Source of the DNA: Streptomyces ficellus | GTDB taxonomy: Bacteria; Actinomycetota; Actinomycetes; Streptomycetales; Streptomycetaceae | DNA length: 64,000 nt | Assembly: GCF_009739905.1 (NCBI RefSeq) | Contig: NZ_CP034279.1 | Coordinates: forward strand, 1,054,001-1,118,000 | Direction: 5' to 3' | Shown: positions 8,467-17,576 of the stretch, in pieces | Numbering within the stretch: position 1 is the stretch's first letter | Layout of the letters: every line of letters begins with the position of its first letter | Notes under the pieces: model-generated | Database searches by the model: none | Told to the model about the DNA's origin: nothing | The model's input: the letters and a program-made list of their open reading frames with translations, nothing else | Position numbers and translations under genes: made by a program

Positions 8467-8718
8467 TCAGCGTTCCTGGCGCCGGAGCGCGTACCGCTCC
8501 TTCTCCGACAGGCCGCCCCAGACACCGAAGCGTTCGTCGTGGGTGAGGGCGTACTCGAGGCAGGCCTCGCGGCCCTCGCAGGCGGCGCACAGGCGCTTGG
8601 CCTCGCGGGTGGAGGCCCCGGGATCCGGGAAGAAGAAATCGGGACCCGTCTGGGCGCACAGGGCGGTTTCCTGCCAGGCCAGTTCTTCGTCGGTGGGAGC
8701 GGTGCGGTTGATCGGCAT
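8467..8718 (-). CDS. WhiB-family [4Fe-4S] transcription factor
   Basis: 83 residues with four cysteines in WhiB arrangement: one in ETALCAQ, then CAAC within RLCAACEGREAC, followed by the invariant loop GVWGGLSEKER and a basic C-terminal tail. Wbl proteins bind an iron-sulfur cluster and sigma-factor region 4, and regulate development or metabolism. The CAQTGPDFFFP segment resembles WhiB itself, but the protein is too generic to assign a symbol. ATG 8718 fits the family length; in-frame codons further upstream would add an atypical tail. It is transcribed toward the SDR gene, 91 bases away, probably separately. Confidence 0.9.
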   Translation of the reverse strand: MPINRTAPTDEELAWQETALCAQTGPDFFFPDPGASTREAKRLCAACEGREACLEYALTHDERFGVWGGLSEKERYALRRQER

Positions 8719-8862
8719 GACGGACACGCTGCCCGGTTCCGATAAACGCGACGTCAACGACTGATCAACGCCGGGCCGGCCCGTCCCCGTACGCCGTCGC
8801 TCCGCAAGCATGGGCCCCCGGGGACGTGCCCGGCAAGGAGTTCCGGCGGGGTGTCCCGGGCG

Positions 8863-9663
8863 TCATGGCTGCTGCGGCGTGCTGGTGATGAGCGCGAAGC
8901 GGGCGCCGTGGGGGTCGGTGAGGGCGGCGAACCGGCCCACGCCGCCCATCTCGGTCGGGGCCTGGCGGACGCTGCCGCCCAGGCGTTCCGCCTTCGCGGC
9001 CGTCCCGTCGGTGTCGAGCACCTCGAAGCAGGGCGTCCAGTACGCACCCTCCGGCGAGCCGGCCGAACCGGTGCCGAGGGGGACCACCCCGCCGAACGCG
9101 GCGTCGTCGTCGCCGCCCGCCGGGGCGAGCAGGATGTACGAGTCGACGCCGTCGGGCCAGGGGACGGACGACGACTCGATGCCGAGCACCGCTCCGTAGA
9201 AGGCCATCGCGGCGGCCGTGTCCCGCGTGTACAGCTCCAGCCAGCACAGCGAGTTGGGGTCGTTGACCACGTCCAGTCCGCGCGTGGCGTCGCCGGGCTG
9301 CCGGACGGCGAATCCGGCGCCCGCCGGGTCGGCGAAGACGGCCGTACGGCCGAGGCCCGCCACGTCCGTCGGCCCCGCGAGCACGGTCCCGCCACCGTCG
9401 CGCACGGCCGTGGCGGTCGCGTCGGCGTCGGGCGACTGGAAGTGCACCGTCCAGGCGGGCGGGCCCTCCCCCGGCGGGGTGGCCGTGCCGCCCGCGACGG
9501 TCCTCCCGTCGAGCTGGAACACCCCGTGCCCACCCGCCTCGGCACCGGCCGGCCGGAACCGCCAGCCGAACAGGGCGCCGTAGAACGACTCGGCCTCCTG
9601 GAGGTCCGGCACGCCGAGGTCGAGCCAGTTCGGCGAGCCGGTGAGGTAACGGGTGGTCAGCAT
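8863..9663 (-). CDS. Two-domain VOC (glyoxalase-fold) protein
   Basis: 266 residues with two vicinal-oxygen-chelate repeats. Domain 1 (about 10-130) begins NWLDLGVPDLQEAESFYGALFGW and ends with the FADPAGAGFAVRQ block. Domain 2 (about 140-262) begins CWLELYTRDTAAAMAFYGAVLG and ends LTDPHGARFALI. The family includes glyoxalases, dioxygenases and metal-independent resistance proteins. Few metal-ligating His/Glu residues are evident, so a binding or sequestering role is possible. ATG 9663 is chosen over an in-frame upstream codon because the VOC fold starts a few residues later. It is likely monocistronic and divergent from the Imm10-like gene; the 226 bases between them show no obvious operator. 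Confidence 0.8.
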   Translation of the reverse strand: MLTTRYLTGSPNWLDLGVPDLQEAESFYGALFGWRFRPAGAEAGGHGVFQLDGRTVAGGTATPPGEGPPAWTVHFQSPDADATATAVRDGGGTVLAGPTDVAGLGRTAVFADPAGAGFAVRQPGDATRGLDVVNDPNSLCWLELYTRDTAAAMAFYGAVLGIESSSVPWPDGVDSYILLAPAGGDDDAAFGGVVPLGTGSAGSPEGAYWTPCFEVLDTDGTAAKAERLGGSVRQAPTEMGGVGRFAALTDPHGARFALITSTPQQP

Positions 9664-9889
9664 AGGCCCGAGTCTGCGGGGACCGCCGCACCCCCGCATC
9701 CAGAGGGCGCCCGCACGAATGACCGGCGCGCCGGGACGACCGGTCTTCGGCCGAGCGACGCCAGGACGCCCGGCCGGCCCTCGGCTGGCCGACGCTCGGG
9801 AGCCAAGAACCCGCGCGCGGCCTCCTCAGCCCGGTGCCCGGCCGCGCCCGGCCCCCGGCTCGTGAGCGTCCTCCTGCTAGAACACCGGC

Positions 9890-10300
9890 ATGACCTACCG
9901 ATTCACCGCGCGCGTCGCCACCACCGAGATCGACCCCGACGGGTACTTCACCGAGGCCGCACTCGCCGAAGGGGAGGACGGAAGCGGTTTCAACTTGATG
10001 TTCATGGCCGGGGAAGAGGAGCCCGATGATCAGGAGGTCGCCCTGGGGATGGACACACACTGCCTGGTCACGCCCGGGCAGGGCACCGCGTACGGCTGTG
10101 TGCGGGAAGCCGCCATGGAGGGCGACGTTCTCCGCGTCTCGCTCGACCCCGCGGCCCTGGAGGATCTGCGGCTGACGGAGCACGAGATCGAGGCCGTCAT
10201 CGAAGCGCCGGCCGCGGACGTGAGCCGGTTCCGTGAAGTCCTCGCCCAGGTGCTCGGATACGGGCGCGCCGACGCGGTGCCCACACGTTCGGGCCTCTGA
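9890..10300 (+). CDS. Imm10-like immunity family protein
   Basis: 136 residues, acidic, with no signal peptide. The pattern resembles the Imm10 family of contact-dependent toxin immunity proteins: N-terminal beta strands, DEDGSG-like EGEDGSGFNLMF, the LGMDTHCLVTPGQGTAYGCV block, and a C-terminal LSLDP-like helix region. Family assignment is from recalled motif similarity and is moderate. Immunity proteins bind and block a cognate polymorphic toxin nuclease or other effector. No toxin-like gene sits next to it: the neighbours are a VOC protein and a laccase. It is therefore either an orphan immunity gene or a protein with another role. Confidence 0.55.
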   Translation: MTYRFTARVATTEIDPDGYFTEAALAEGEDGSGFNLMFMAGEEEPDDQEVALGMDTHCLVTPGQGTAYGCVREAAMEGDVLRVSLDPAALEDLRLTEHEIEAVIEAPAADVSRFREVLAQVLGYGRADAVPTRSGL

Positions 10301-10347
10301 CCTGCCCACCGGGCACCTGCGCCAGCGGTACGAGCCGGCGCCCGCGC

Positions 10348-11361
10348 TCAGTGCGCCGTGTGTCCGGCGCCGGGTGGTGCCGCCGGGTCTCCCGGTGGGG
10401 GCGCGGTGTGGTGCGGGTCGTGGCCGGGGATCGTGCCGTCCGGTTTGGCGACCAGGAAGAGGCCGGCCATGCCCATGTCGGAGTGGCTCTGGACGTGGCA
10501 GTGGTACATCCAGGCCCCGGCGCCCACGCCCTCTCCGGCGATGATCTGGAAGCCGAAGGAGTCGGCCGGGCCGGTGATCTTGTTGTCGATGACCTGGCTG
10601 GGGTCGTCGGGGCCGGTGAGTATGCCGGTGCGGTTGTCGGCCCACCGGTGTCCGTGCATATGGAAAGTGTGGTAGTACTCGCCGTGCGTGATCATGATGA
10701 TCTCGACCCGGTCGCCCACCGTGGCCCGGAAGTCGGGACTCCGGTGTCCGGGCCGGTTGTTGATCGTCATGTCGTTGAAGACGATCGTGAACTGTTTGTC
10801 CGGCAGGACGTCCCCCTTGCGCCGCACGACGACCGGCCCGTACAGCCCCTTGCGGATGCCGCCCGTGCCGTGGTCGGTGCCCACGACGTGGTCGTGGTAG
10901 TGCCAGTAACCGGCGCTGCCGGCGCGCCAGGTGCCGTCCTTGCGGCGGCCCGGGGCGTGGGTGCGCCAGGTGTAGGTGCGGGTGGCGCCGGGCTCCACGT
11001 GGCTCCGGTTCGCCCTCGTGCCGTCGCTGGCCACGTCGTAGTCGACACCGTGGACGTGCAGGCTGGCCGGGACGTCCATGGTGTTCTCGAACTCGATGTG
11101 CAGGGTGTCCCCTTCGTTGAGTTCGATCAGCGGGCCGGGGACGGTGGCCTTCCCCTTCTCCAGGCCGTAGCCCATCTGCCCGTCCGGCAACTTCTCCGCG
11201 TACAGCCTGAGATGGCGCACCTGTCCGCCGGCCGGAGCGGTCGGCGGCGGCGTCTCGGCCGATGCCGCGTCGGTCGCGGAGGCGAGCGACAACGATGTCA
11301 CACCGGTCGCGGCAACCGCTCCCCCGGCCAGCAGGCGCCGGTTGAAGCTCCGTCGGTCCAT
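10348..11361 (-). CDS. Two-domain small laccase (SLAC-type multicopper oxidase), Tat-exported
   Basis: 337 residues. The N-terminus [16 protein letters not shown] is a twin-arginine signal. Copper ligands are complete: HVH (H102, H104), HYHDH (H154, H156, H158), HTFHMHGH (H231, H234, H236) and HCH...H...M (H287, C288, H289, H293, M298). The numbering, including Y108 near the trinuclear centre, matches the well-studied Streptomyces SLAC. The enzyme forms trimers and oxidises phenolics or metal/electron donors while reducing O2 to water outside the cell. The start at ATG 11361 places the Tat motif at the N-terminus. It is transcribed divergently from the ThuA/PQQ-dehydrogenase gene, 195 bases apart. 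Confidence 0.95.
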   Translation of the reverse strand: MDRRSFNRRLLAGGAVAATGVTSLSLASATDAASAETPPPTAPAGGQVRHLRLYAEKLPDGQMGYGLEKGKATVPGPLIELNEGDTLHIEFENTMDVPASLHVHGVDYDVASDGTRANRSHVEPGATRTYTWRTHAPGRRKDGTWRAGSAGYWHYHDHVVGTDHGTGGIRKGLYGPVVVRRKGDVLPDKQFTIVFNDMTINNRPGHRSPDFRATVGDRVEIIMITHGEYYHTFHMHGHRWADNRTGILTGPDDPSQVIDNKITGPADSFGFQIIAGEGVGAGAWMYHCHVQSHSDMGMAGLFLVAKPDGTIPGHDPHHTAPPPGDPAAPPGAGHTAH

Positions 11362-11556
11362 GCCGAACTCCCCTGTGCGGTACGGATGCTGAGGGGCGAG
11401 GGCGCCCCGGGGACGGCCACACCGTAGCGGGGCGGCCGACGGTTTATCCACAGCCTGGACAAAGTTCGCGGGATTGGTGCCAGGCTATTGGCGTGCTGCG
11501 GAAAGAGGTCTAGCTTCGTCGTCGTTTGCTGTGACCACAGAGGGGTGGGTGAACAC

Positions 11557-14049
11557 ATGCACCGTGCACCACATCACCGGTCGAAATCCCGCCGCGGAGC
11601 GGCGGCGCTCGCCGTCGGAGCCCTGGCGGCCTCCCTGCTCGGCGGCACCGCGGCCACCGCGGAACCCAACCCCGGCGAGCCGGGCCCCGGCAGTCGGACA
11701 ACGTTGTCGATCCCTTCACCGCCGGGTGGTGCCGATGTGCGGGTGCTGGTCTTCCACGCCTCGGCGGCGCCCGAGTCGCCGACCGTCGACGCCGGTATCG
11801 CCGCGATCGAGGCGATCGGCCGGTCCGGCCCGGACGCCCAGCGGTTCCGCACCGAGGCCACGGACGACGCCGCCGTCTTCACAGAGGCCCGCAGGCTCGG
11901 CCGGTACAACGCCGTGGTCTTCCTGACCGGCGCCGGCGACGTGCTCGACCCCGAGCAGGAGGCGGGCCTGGAGGCGTACATGGAGGCCGGCGGCGGGTTC
12001 CTCGGCGTCCACGACGCGGCCCGCACCGAGCCCTATTCGGACTGGTTCACCGGCCTCGTCGGCGCCCGGCCGGCCCCGGGCGCGGCCCCCGCCGTCCAGC
12101 GCGCCACCGTCGAGGTCGGCGACCGGCGGCATCCGGCCACGGAGAAGCTCCCGCTCACCTGGAAGCGCCCCGACCGGTGGCTCAACTGGGCGGTCAACCC
12201 GTCGGGCACCGTGCACACGGTCGCCCGGGTCAGGGAGAGCACCTACAAGCCGGGCCCCGGCGCCAACGGCTGGGACCACCCGGTCTCGTGGTGCCGTGAC
12301 TACGACGGGGGCCGCTCCTTCTACACCGGCATGGGCGGTACGGCCGACTCGTTCGCCGAGACCGACTTCCGCGACCACCTGCGGGGCGCCCTGCTGTGGA
12401 CGACGCGGCTCTCCCGGGCGGACTGCAAGGCCACCATCGACACCAACTACACGGCGGAACGGGTCACCAGGCCCAACCAGCCGGGCCAGAACGACCAGAT
12501 CGGCGAGCCGCACGGCCTGGTGGCCGCCCCGGACGGCCGCGTCCTCTACATCGGGCGCGGCGGCGCCGACTCCTCCCGCCCGGTGGTGACCGACTGGAAC
12601 GACCCGGACGTCGGCAAGGGCCGGGGCGAGGTCCACGTGTACGACCCGAGGACGAAACAGGTGCGGCTCGCGGGCGCGCTCACGGTCTTCGGCAACAAGG
12701 GCGGCGGGGACGAGCTGACGAAGAACGAGGAGGGGCTCCTCGGCATCGAGCTCGACCCCGGTTTCCTGACCAACGGCTGGGTGTACCTGCACTACACCCC
12801 GCATGCGCGGATCAACCGCGACACCCGCACGGCCGAGCGGTACGTGTCCCGGTTCACCCTCGACGCGGCCACCGGCAGGCTGGACATGGCGAGCGAGAAG
12901 GTGCTGCTCAAGTGGCCGGTGCAGATCCACAGTTGCTGCCACGCGGGCGGCGGCATGGCCTGGGACTCCGAGGAGAACCTGTACATCGCCACCGGTGACA
13001 ACAACTCCAGCGGCTTCAGCTCGGGCTACTCGGGAAACAACCCGGAGCCCGACTTCAAGGGCGTCTCGTTCGCCGACGCCCGCCGCACCTCGGGCAACAC
13101 CAACAACCTCAACGGCAAGATCCTCCGCATCCACCCGGAGGACGACGGGACGTACACGATCCCCGAGGGCAATCTGTTCACCGGCCGGGAGCCGGACGAG
13201 GGGGGCGGCAAGACGCGGGGCGAGATCTATGTGATGGGGGTGCGCAACCCGGCGCGGATCTTCGTCGACCAGCAGACCGACGTCCTGTACGCGGGGTGGG
13301 TCGGCCCCGACGCGGGCGAGCCGTCCACGACGTGGGGCCCGGCCAAGTACGACACGTTCGCCGCGATCACGAAGGCGGGCAACCACGGCTGGCCGTACTG
13401 CATGGGCAACAACCAGCCGTACCGCGACCGGAACCTGCCCGATCCGGGCAAGCCGCTGGGCTGGTACGACTGCGCCCACCCGAGGAACGAGTCGCCGAAC
13501 AACGACGGTCTGGTCAACCTGCCTCCGGTCACGCCGAACACCATCTGGTACTCGCCGCAGGGCGGCGGGGTGGACTACCCGCGTGACGCGAACGGCGTGC
13601 CCAGCTACCGGCCGGCGGAGCAGAAGCTGCTGCTGCCGTGGCTGAAGGGCGGCGGCCAGGCCACCATGAACGGGCCGGTGTACCGCTTCGACGCGGCGTC
13701 GGACAGCACGGTCAAGTGGCCGGCGTACTGGGACGGCAAGTGGTTCGTCGGCGACTTCTACGACGGGGACCAGCCGCGGCACGCGGTGCTGACCGACCCG
13801 AGGACGGTCGGCAAGGGCGGTCTGCCGGTGCACGCCGAGTCCCTGAAGAAGATCATTCCGGTGGGGGCGAAGGGCATCCGCAACCTGATGGACTGGAAGT
13901 TCGCGCCGGACGGTTCGCTGTACGTCCTGGACTACGGGCGCGGGTTCTTCACGTCCGACTCCGCGTCCGCGCTCTGGCGCGTGACCTACCAGGGCGGTGA
14001 GCCGACGCCGGCCGCCGGCGCTCTCGCGAGGAAGGCGGCCGGACAGTGA
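11557..14049 (+). CDS. Secreted ThuA-domain / PQQ-type sugar dehydrogenase fusion
   Basis: 830 residues: signal peptide (SRRGAAALAVGALAASLLGG, cleavage near ATAEP), a ThuA-like alpha/beta domain (about 45-255, with FLTGAGDVLDPEQEAGLEAY and GGGFLGVHDA), then a glucose/sorbosone-dehydrogenase beta-propeller (about 270-820, with EPHGLVAAPDGRVLYI, EEGLLGIELDPGF, HAGGGMAWDSEENLYIATGD, NNLNGKILRI, MGVRNPARI, AGNHGWPYC). Family members use PQQ and oxidise sugars in the exported space; ThuA proteins are linked to keto-sugar metabolism. ATG 11557 follows AGGGGTGGG; GTG 11545 is the alternative. The stop overlaps the next gene's GTG by 4 bases (GTGA), indicating translational coupling. Confidence 0.85.
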   Translation: MHRAPHHRSKSRRGAAALAVGALAASLLGGTAATAEPNPGEPGPGSRTTLSIPSPPGGADVRVLVFHASAAPESPTVDAGIAAIEAIGRSGPDAQRFRTEATDDAAVFTEARRLGRYNAVVFLTGAGDVLDPEQEAGLEAYMEAGGGFLGVHDAARTEPYSDWFTGLVGARPAPGAAPAVQRATVEVGDRRHPATEKLPLTWKRPDRWLNWAVNPSGTVHTVARVRESTYKPGPGANGWDHPVSWCRDYDGGRSFYTGMGGTADSFAETDFRDHLRGALLWTTRLSRADCKATIDTNYTAERVTRPNQPGQNDQIGEPHGLVAAPDGRVLYIGRGGADSSRPVVTDWNDPDVGKGRGEVHVYDPRTKQVRLAGALTVFGNKGGGDELTKNEEGLLGIELDPGFLTNGWVYLHYTPHARINRDTRTAERYVSRFTLDAATGRLDMASEKVLLKWPVQIHSCCHAGGGMAWDSEENLYIATGDNNSSGFSSGYSGNNPEPDFKGVSFADARRTSGNTNNLNGKILRIHPEDDGTYTIPEGNLFTGREPDEGGGKTRGEIYVMGVRNPARIFVDQQTDVLYAGWVGPDAGEPSTTWGPAKYDTFAAITKAGNHGWPYCMGNNQPYRDRNLPDPGKPLGWYDCAHPRNESPNNDGLVNLPPVTPNTIWYSPQGGGVDYPRDANGVPSYRPAEQKLLLPWLKGGGQATMNGPVYRFDAASDSTVKWPAYWDGKWFVGDFYDGDQPRHAVLTDPRTVGKGGLPVHAESLKKIIPVGAKGIRNLMDWKFAPDGSLYVLDYGRGFFTSDSASALWRVTYQGGEPTPAAGALARKAAGQ

Positions 14050-16271
14050 GGGACCGTACCGTGATGAGCCGCCGCTTCCGGCTGTGGACGGCCGTGCTCG
14101 CGTCCGTGCTGATGGTCCTCGGGCTGACGTCGACCGCCGCCCACGGCCGGCCCGACAACGGCCCCGAGGGCGCGGCGGAGCAGGTGCTGACCTGGACCGC
14201 CGGTGACCCCATCGACCGCTATCTCACCTTCCCCGCGACCGCGGTGGCGGGCCCGACGACGATCGTCTTCGAGAACAGCGCGGCCACCGGCAACACCACC
14301 GGGATGCCGCACACGCTGACGTTCGACGTGTCGGACCCGGAGTACAACAACGACGTACCGCTGAACATCCTCGCCAATCCGGGCGACGACCAGGGCGGCA
14401 GGCACACCGCGCAGGTGACGCTGACGCCCGGGCGCTACCGCTTCCACTGCACCATCCCCGGTCACGGCGCGATGCAGGGCATCCTCACGGTCACGGAAGG
14501 GGGCGGCGGCGAGGACACCACGGCGCCCGAGACCGCCGCGAAGGTCGAGGGCGAGCGTGACGCGGACGGCGCGTACATCGGCCACGCCAACGTCACGGTG
14601 TCGGCGACCGACACGGGTGGCTCCGGTGTGGACCGGATCGAGTACGCACTCGGGGCGGACGGCGCCTGGCAGCCGTACACCGGCCCGGTGATGGTCCACC
14701 AGGTGGGCACCCACACGGTCCGCCACCGCGCCACGGACAAGGCGGGCAACACCTCCGCCGAGAAGGCCGTGGACTTCGCCGTCGTCGCCCCGCCGACGGA
14801 CGACAAGGCCCCGCCGGAGACGTCGGCCACGGTCAGCGGCGAGAAGAACGAGCAGGGTGAGTACATCGACATGGCGACGGTCACCGTCACCGCGTCCGAC
14901 ACCGGCTCGGGCGTCAACACCATCGAGTACGCGCTCGGGACCGGCGCATGGCAGCCCTACACCGCCCCGGTGATGGTGCACCGGGCGGGCAGCCACACGG
15001 TCCGCTACCGGGCCACCGACCGGGCGGGGAACGCGGCGGCGGAGAAGTCGGTGACGTTCACCGTCGTCGTCCCGCCCGCCGAGGACACCACCCCGCCGGA
15101 GACCACGGCCACGGTCACGGGCGCCAAGAACTCGGACGGCGCCTTCGTCACCAGCGCCACCGTGACGATCGCGGCGGCCGACACCGGTGGCTCGGGCGTG
15201 GACAAGGTCGAGTACTCCCTGGACGGCGGGCCCTACCTGGCGTACGGGTCACCGGTCGTCGTGGACCGGGTGGGCCACCACACGGTGCTGCACCGGGCCA
15301 CCGACAAGGCGGGCAACACCTCGGCGGCCGGACGGGTGAGCTTCGACGTCGCCCAGGGCGGCGGGGTCCCGGCACCCGGCTGCCCCGAGTACGACGAGCG
15401 GCTCACGGTCATCGTCGGCACCGTCGACAGCGGCGTACCGAACCGGATGACCCGCGGCCGGTGCACCGTGGGCGAGCTGATCGAGGACGAGAAGGACTGG
15501 TCGTCGCACGCGCTGTTCCTCAAGCACGTGGACACCGTGCTGGACAGGCTGCTCGCGGAAGGGGTGATCGACGCCCGGGAGCACCGGACGGTGTACCGGG
15601 CGGCCAGACAGTCCGGCATCGGCAAGCCGGGCCAGAACACCGGCTACCGCCCGCTGTTCGACGGCTCGGCGGCCTCCTTCGCCAGGTGGCAGCACGTGGG
15701 GGGCGGCTCGTTCGGCCTCAACGGGGACGGCTCGATGACCAGCGGCACCACGGTCCCGGGCATGGGCATGCTGTGGTTCCCGCAGCGGCGGTACGGGGAC
15801 TTCTCGCTGAAGCTCCGGTGGCGTGACGACGCGCCGGGCACGGGCAACGCGAACTCCGGTGTCTTCGTCCGCTTCCCCGGTGTCCACGACCACCCGGAGG
15901 AGTCCCGGCCGGAGTGGGTCGCCATCAACTACGGGCACGAGGTGCAGGTCCTGGACCGGCCGGACGGCGACATGTACAAGACGGGTTCCGTCTACGGGTT
16001 CGACCGCTTGGGCCTGGGCGGCGCGGGCGTCACCCCGAAGGGCACCTGGAACGACTACGAGATCCGGGTGGAGGGCCAGCACTACTCGGTCTTCCGCAAC
16101 GGGGTCCTGATCAACGAGTTCGACAACACGGGCGGCCAGGACTTCTCCCCGCCGCGCGCCGGCGACCCGGGCACGGACGGCCGGCGGTACGCGACCGGCT
16201 ACATCGGCCTCCAGGTCCACGGCACGACGGATGTCATCTCCTACCGCGACATCCGGATCAAGGAGCTCTGA
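14046..16271 (+). CDS. Secreted cupredoxin / triple OmpL47 repeat / DUF1080 (3-keto-glycoside hydrolase-like) protein
   Basis: 741 residues. The signal peptide is about 7-33. A cupredoxin domain (44-150) has a full type-1 copper set: H89, C135 (RFHCTIPGHGAM), H140 and M143. Three tandem approximately 95-residue repeats of OmpL47/Ig-like type (about 157-247, 256-346, 353-443) each start with PPETxATV-like strands and end in HRATDKAGNTSAxK. A Cys-containing linker (about 453-535) leads to a C-terminal DUF1080 lectin-like fold (about 540-741, with GVFVRFPG and WNDYEIRVEG). DUF1080 proteins include 3-keto-disaccharide hydrolases. GTG 14046 overlaps the preceding stop; ATG 14064 is a possible alternative. 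The domain mix suggests an extracellular electron-accepting, glycan-acting partner of the upstream dehydrogenase. Confidence 0.82.
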   Translation: MRDRTVMSRRFRLWTAVLASVLMVLGLTSTAAHGRPDNGPEGAAEQVLTWTAGDPIDRYLTFPATAVAGPTTIVFENSAATGNTTGMPHTLTFDVSDPEYNNDVPLNILANPGDDQGGRHTAQVTLTPGRYRFHCTIPGHGAMQGILTVTEGGGGEDTTAPETAAKVEGERDADGAYIGHANVTVSATDTGGSGVDRIEYALGADGAWQPYTGPVMVHQVGTHTVRHRATDKAGNTSAEKAVDFAVVAPPTDDKAPPETSATVSGEKNEQGEYIDMATVTVTASDTGSGVNTIEYALGTGAWQPYTAPVMVHRAGSHTVRYRATDRAGNAAAEKSVTFTVVVPPAEDTTPPETTATVTGAKNSDGAFVTSATVTIAAADTGGSGVDKVEYSLDGGPYLAYGSPVVVDRVGHHTVLHRATDKAGNTSAAGRVSFDVAQGGGVPAPGCPEYDERLTVIVGTVDSGVPNRMTRGRCTVGELIEDEKDWSSHALFLKHVDTVLDRLLAEGVIDAREHRTVYRAARQSGIGKPGQNTGYRPLFDGSAASFARWQHVGGGSFGLNGDGSMTSGTTVPGMGMLWFPQRRYGDFSLKLRWRDDAPGTGNANSGVFVRFPGVHDHPEESRPEWVAINYGHEVQVLDRPDGDMYKTGSVYGFDRLGLGGAGVTPKGTWNDYEIRVEGQHYSVFRNGVLINEFDNTGGQDFSPPRAGDPGTDGRRYATGYIGLQVHGTTDVISYRDIRIKEL

Positions 16272-16293
16272 CCGGTCTCACGGCATCCCGGCA

Positions 16294-16331
16294 CCTGCCC
16301 GCCCGCGGAGGGCGCTCCGCGGGCGGGCAGG
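16294..16331. terminator. Strong bidirectional hairpin terminator
   Basis: A 17-bp perfect stem (16294-16310 with 16315-16331; CCTGCCCGCCCGCGGAG and its complement) closes on a 4-base GGCG loop. It sits 23 bases past the stop of the cupredoxin gene and before the convergent LigD-type gene. Confidence 0.7.
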
Positions 16332-16491
16332 GCCGTTTCGCGGCAGGCGGGCTGAACGGACCCGTACGTCAGTCTGAACTTCACGACGCACGCCGCGTCG
16401 TCGTCCTCCCTTGGGCGTGGAGACGTTGAACGCCGGGCCGCGGCTGTCGGTGGACCAGCCCGTCTCGCCGCAGTACGCGACTGCGGGTAGG

Positions 16492-17502
16492 TCAGTCGGC
16501 CTTCTTGGCGCGGCTCGGCTGGACCCGCTTGGGCTCCCCCGGCATCTTCGGGTAGTCCGGCGGGTACGGCAGGTCCTCCAGGCCGTGGTCGCGCTCGTCC
16601 CTGGCCGCCAGCTCCAGCAGGCTGTCCAGCGAGAAGGCGTGGTCGTCCATGTCCGCGTGGATGTCGCCGTGGTCGGCGAACCGCACGGGCATGGTCGCCA
16701 GGTCGAAGTCGCGGGGGTCGACGTCGTCCAGTTCGTCCCAGTGCAGCGGGGCGGAGACGGGGGCGTGCGGCTTGGGGCGGATCGAGTAGGCGGAGGCGAT
16801 GGTCCGGTCGCGGGCGGTCTGGTTGTAGTCGACGAAGATCCGCTCGCCGCGCTCCTCCTTCCACCAGGCGGTGGTGACCCGGCCGGGCATCCGGCGTTCG
16901 AGTTCGCGGCCGACGGCGATGGCCGCGCGGCGGACACGGGTGAAGTCCCAGCGCGGTTCGATCGGTACGTAGACGTGGACGCCGCGTCCGCCGGAGGTCT
17001 TGGGCCAGCCGCGCAGGCCGTGCTCGTCGAGCAGGGCGTGCAGTTCGTGGGCGGCGGCGACGGCTTCGGCGAACGCGGTGCCGGGCTGCGGGTCCAGGTC
17101 GATGCGCAGTTCGTCGGGGTGGTCGGTGCGGTCGCCCCGTACGGGCCAGGGGTGGAAGGTGAGGGTGCCGAGGTTGGCGGCCCACAGGACGGCGGCGATC
17201 TCGGTGGGGCGGATCTCGTCGGCGAAGCGGCCGCTGGGGAAGGTGATGTGGGCGGTGGGAATCCAGTCGGGGAGGTTCTTGGGCGCGCGTTTCTGGAAGA
17301 AGGACTCGCCCTCGACGCCGTCGACGAACCGTTCGAGGGTCGTCGGGCGGTCGCGCAGGGCGCGGGTGATGCCCTCGCCGACGGCGAGGAAGTAGCGTGC
17401 CACGTCCAGCTTCGTGAAGCCGCGCTCCGGGAAGTACACCTTGTCCGGGTTGGACAGGCGTACGGTCCGCCCGCCGGCCTCCAGCTCCACCGCGTTTCCC
17501 AT
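16492..17502 (-). CDS. LigD-type primase-polymerase domain protein
   Basis: 336 residues matching the stand-alone polymerase (AEP primase fold) module of bacterial LigD. It has the catalytic metal pair in ELRIDLDPQPG (D135, D137), LGTLTFHPWP and SGGRGVHVYVP. It also has the typical N-terminus TVRLSNPDKVYFPERGFTKLDVARYF. It fills gaps and adds nucleotides during non-homologous end joining, probably with Ku and a DNA ligase. ATG 17502 is chosen because the family motif begins about 12 residues later. It is divergent from the ATP-dependent ligase gene (75 bases apart), so the two NHEJ-type activities that are fused in classical LigD are separate here. No Ku gene is present in the window. Confidence 0.9.
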   Translation of the reverse strand: MGNAVELEAGGRTVRLSNPDKVYFPERGFTKLDVARYFLAVGEGITRALRDRPTTLERFVDGVEGESFFQKRAPKNLPDWIPTAHITFPSGRFADEIRPTEIAAVLWAANLGTLTFHPWPVRGDRTDHPDELRIDLDPQPGTAFAEAVAAAHELHALLDEHGLRGWPKTSGGRGVHVYVPIEPRWDFTRVRRAAIAVGRELERRMPGRVTTAWWKEERGERIFVDYNQTARDRTIASAYSIRPKPHAPVSAPLHWDELDDVDPRDFDLATMPVRFADHGDIHADMDDHAFSLDSLLELAARDERDHGLEDLPYPPDYPKMPGEPKRVQPSRAKKAD

Positions 17503-17576
17503 GGGCGCCACAGTAGGGCGCACAGACAGGCCTCGCATATCGGGCATACCGCCTGCGGGTCGGGCAGAATCGAGCC

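Noticed and set aside
8765..11422. Long minus-strand frame of about 885 codons opposite the VOC, Imm10 and laccase genes
   Set aside because: It crosses several genes in different frames, and its translation is Arg/Gly/Pro-rich without motifs.
11716..13833. Minus-strand frame of about 705 codons within the ThuA/PQQ dehydrogenase region
   Set aside because: Fully antisense to a gene with clear domains; no ribosome site or motif.
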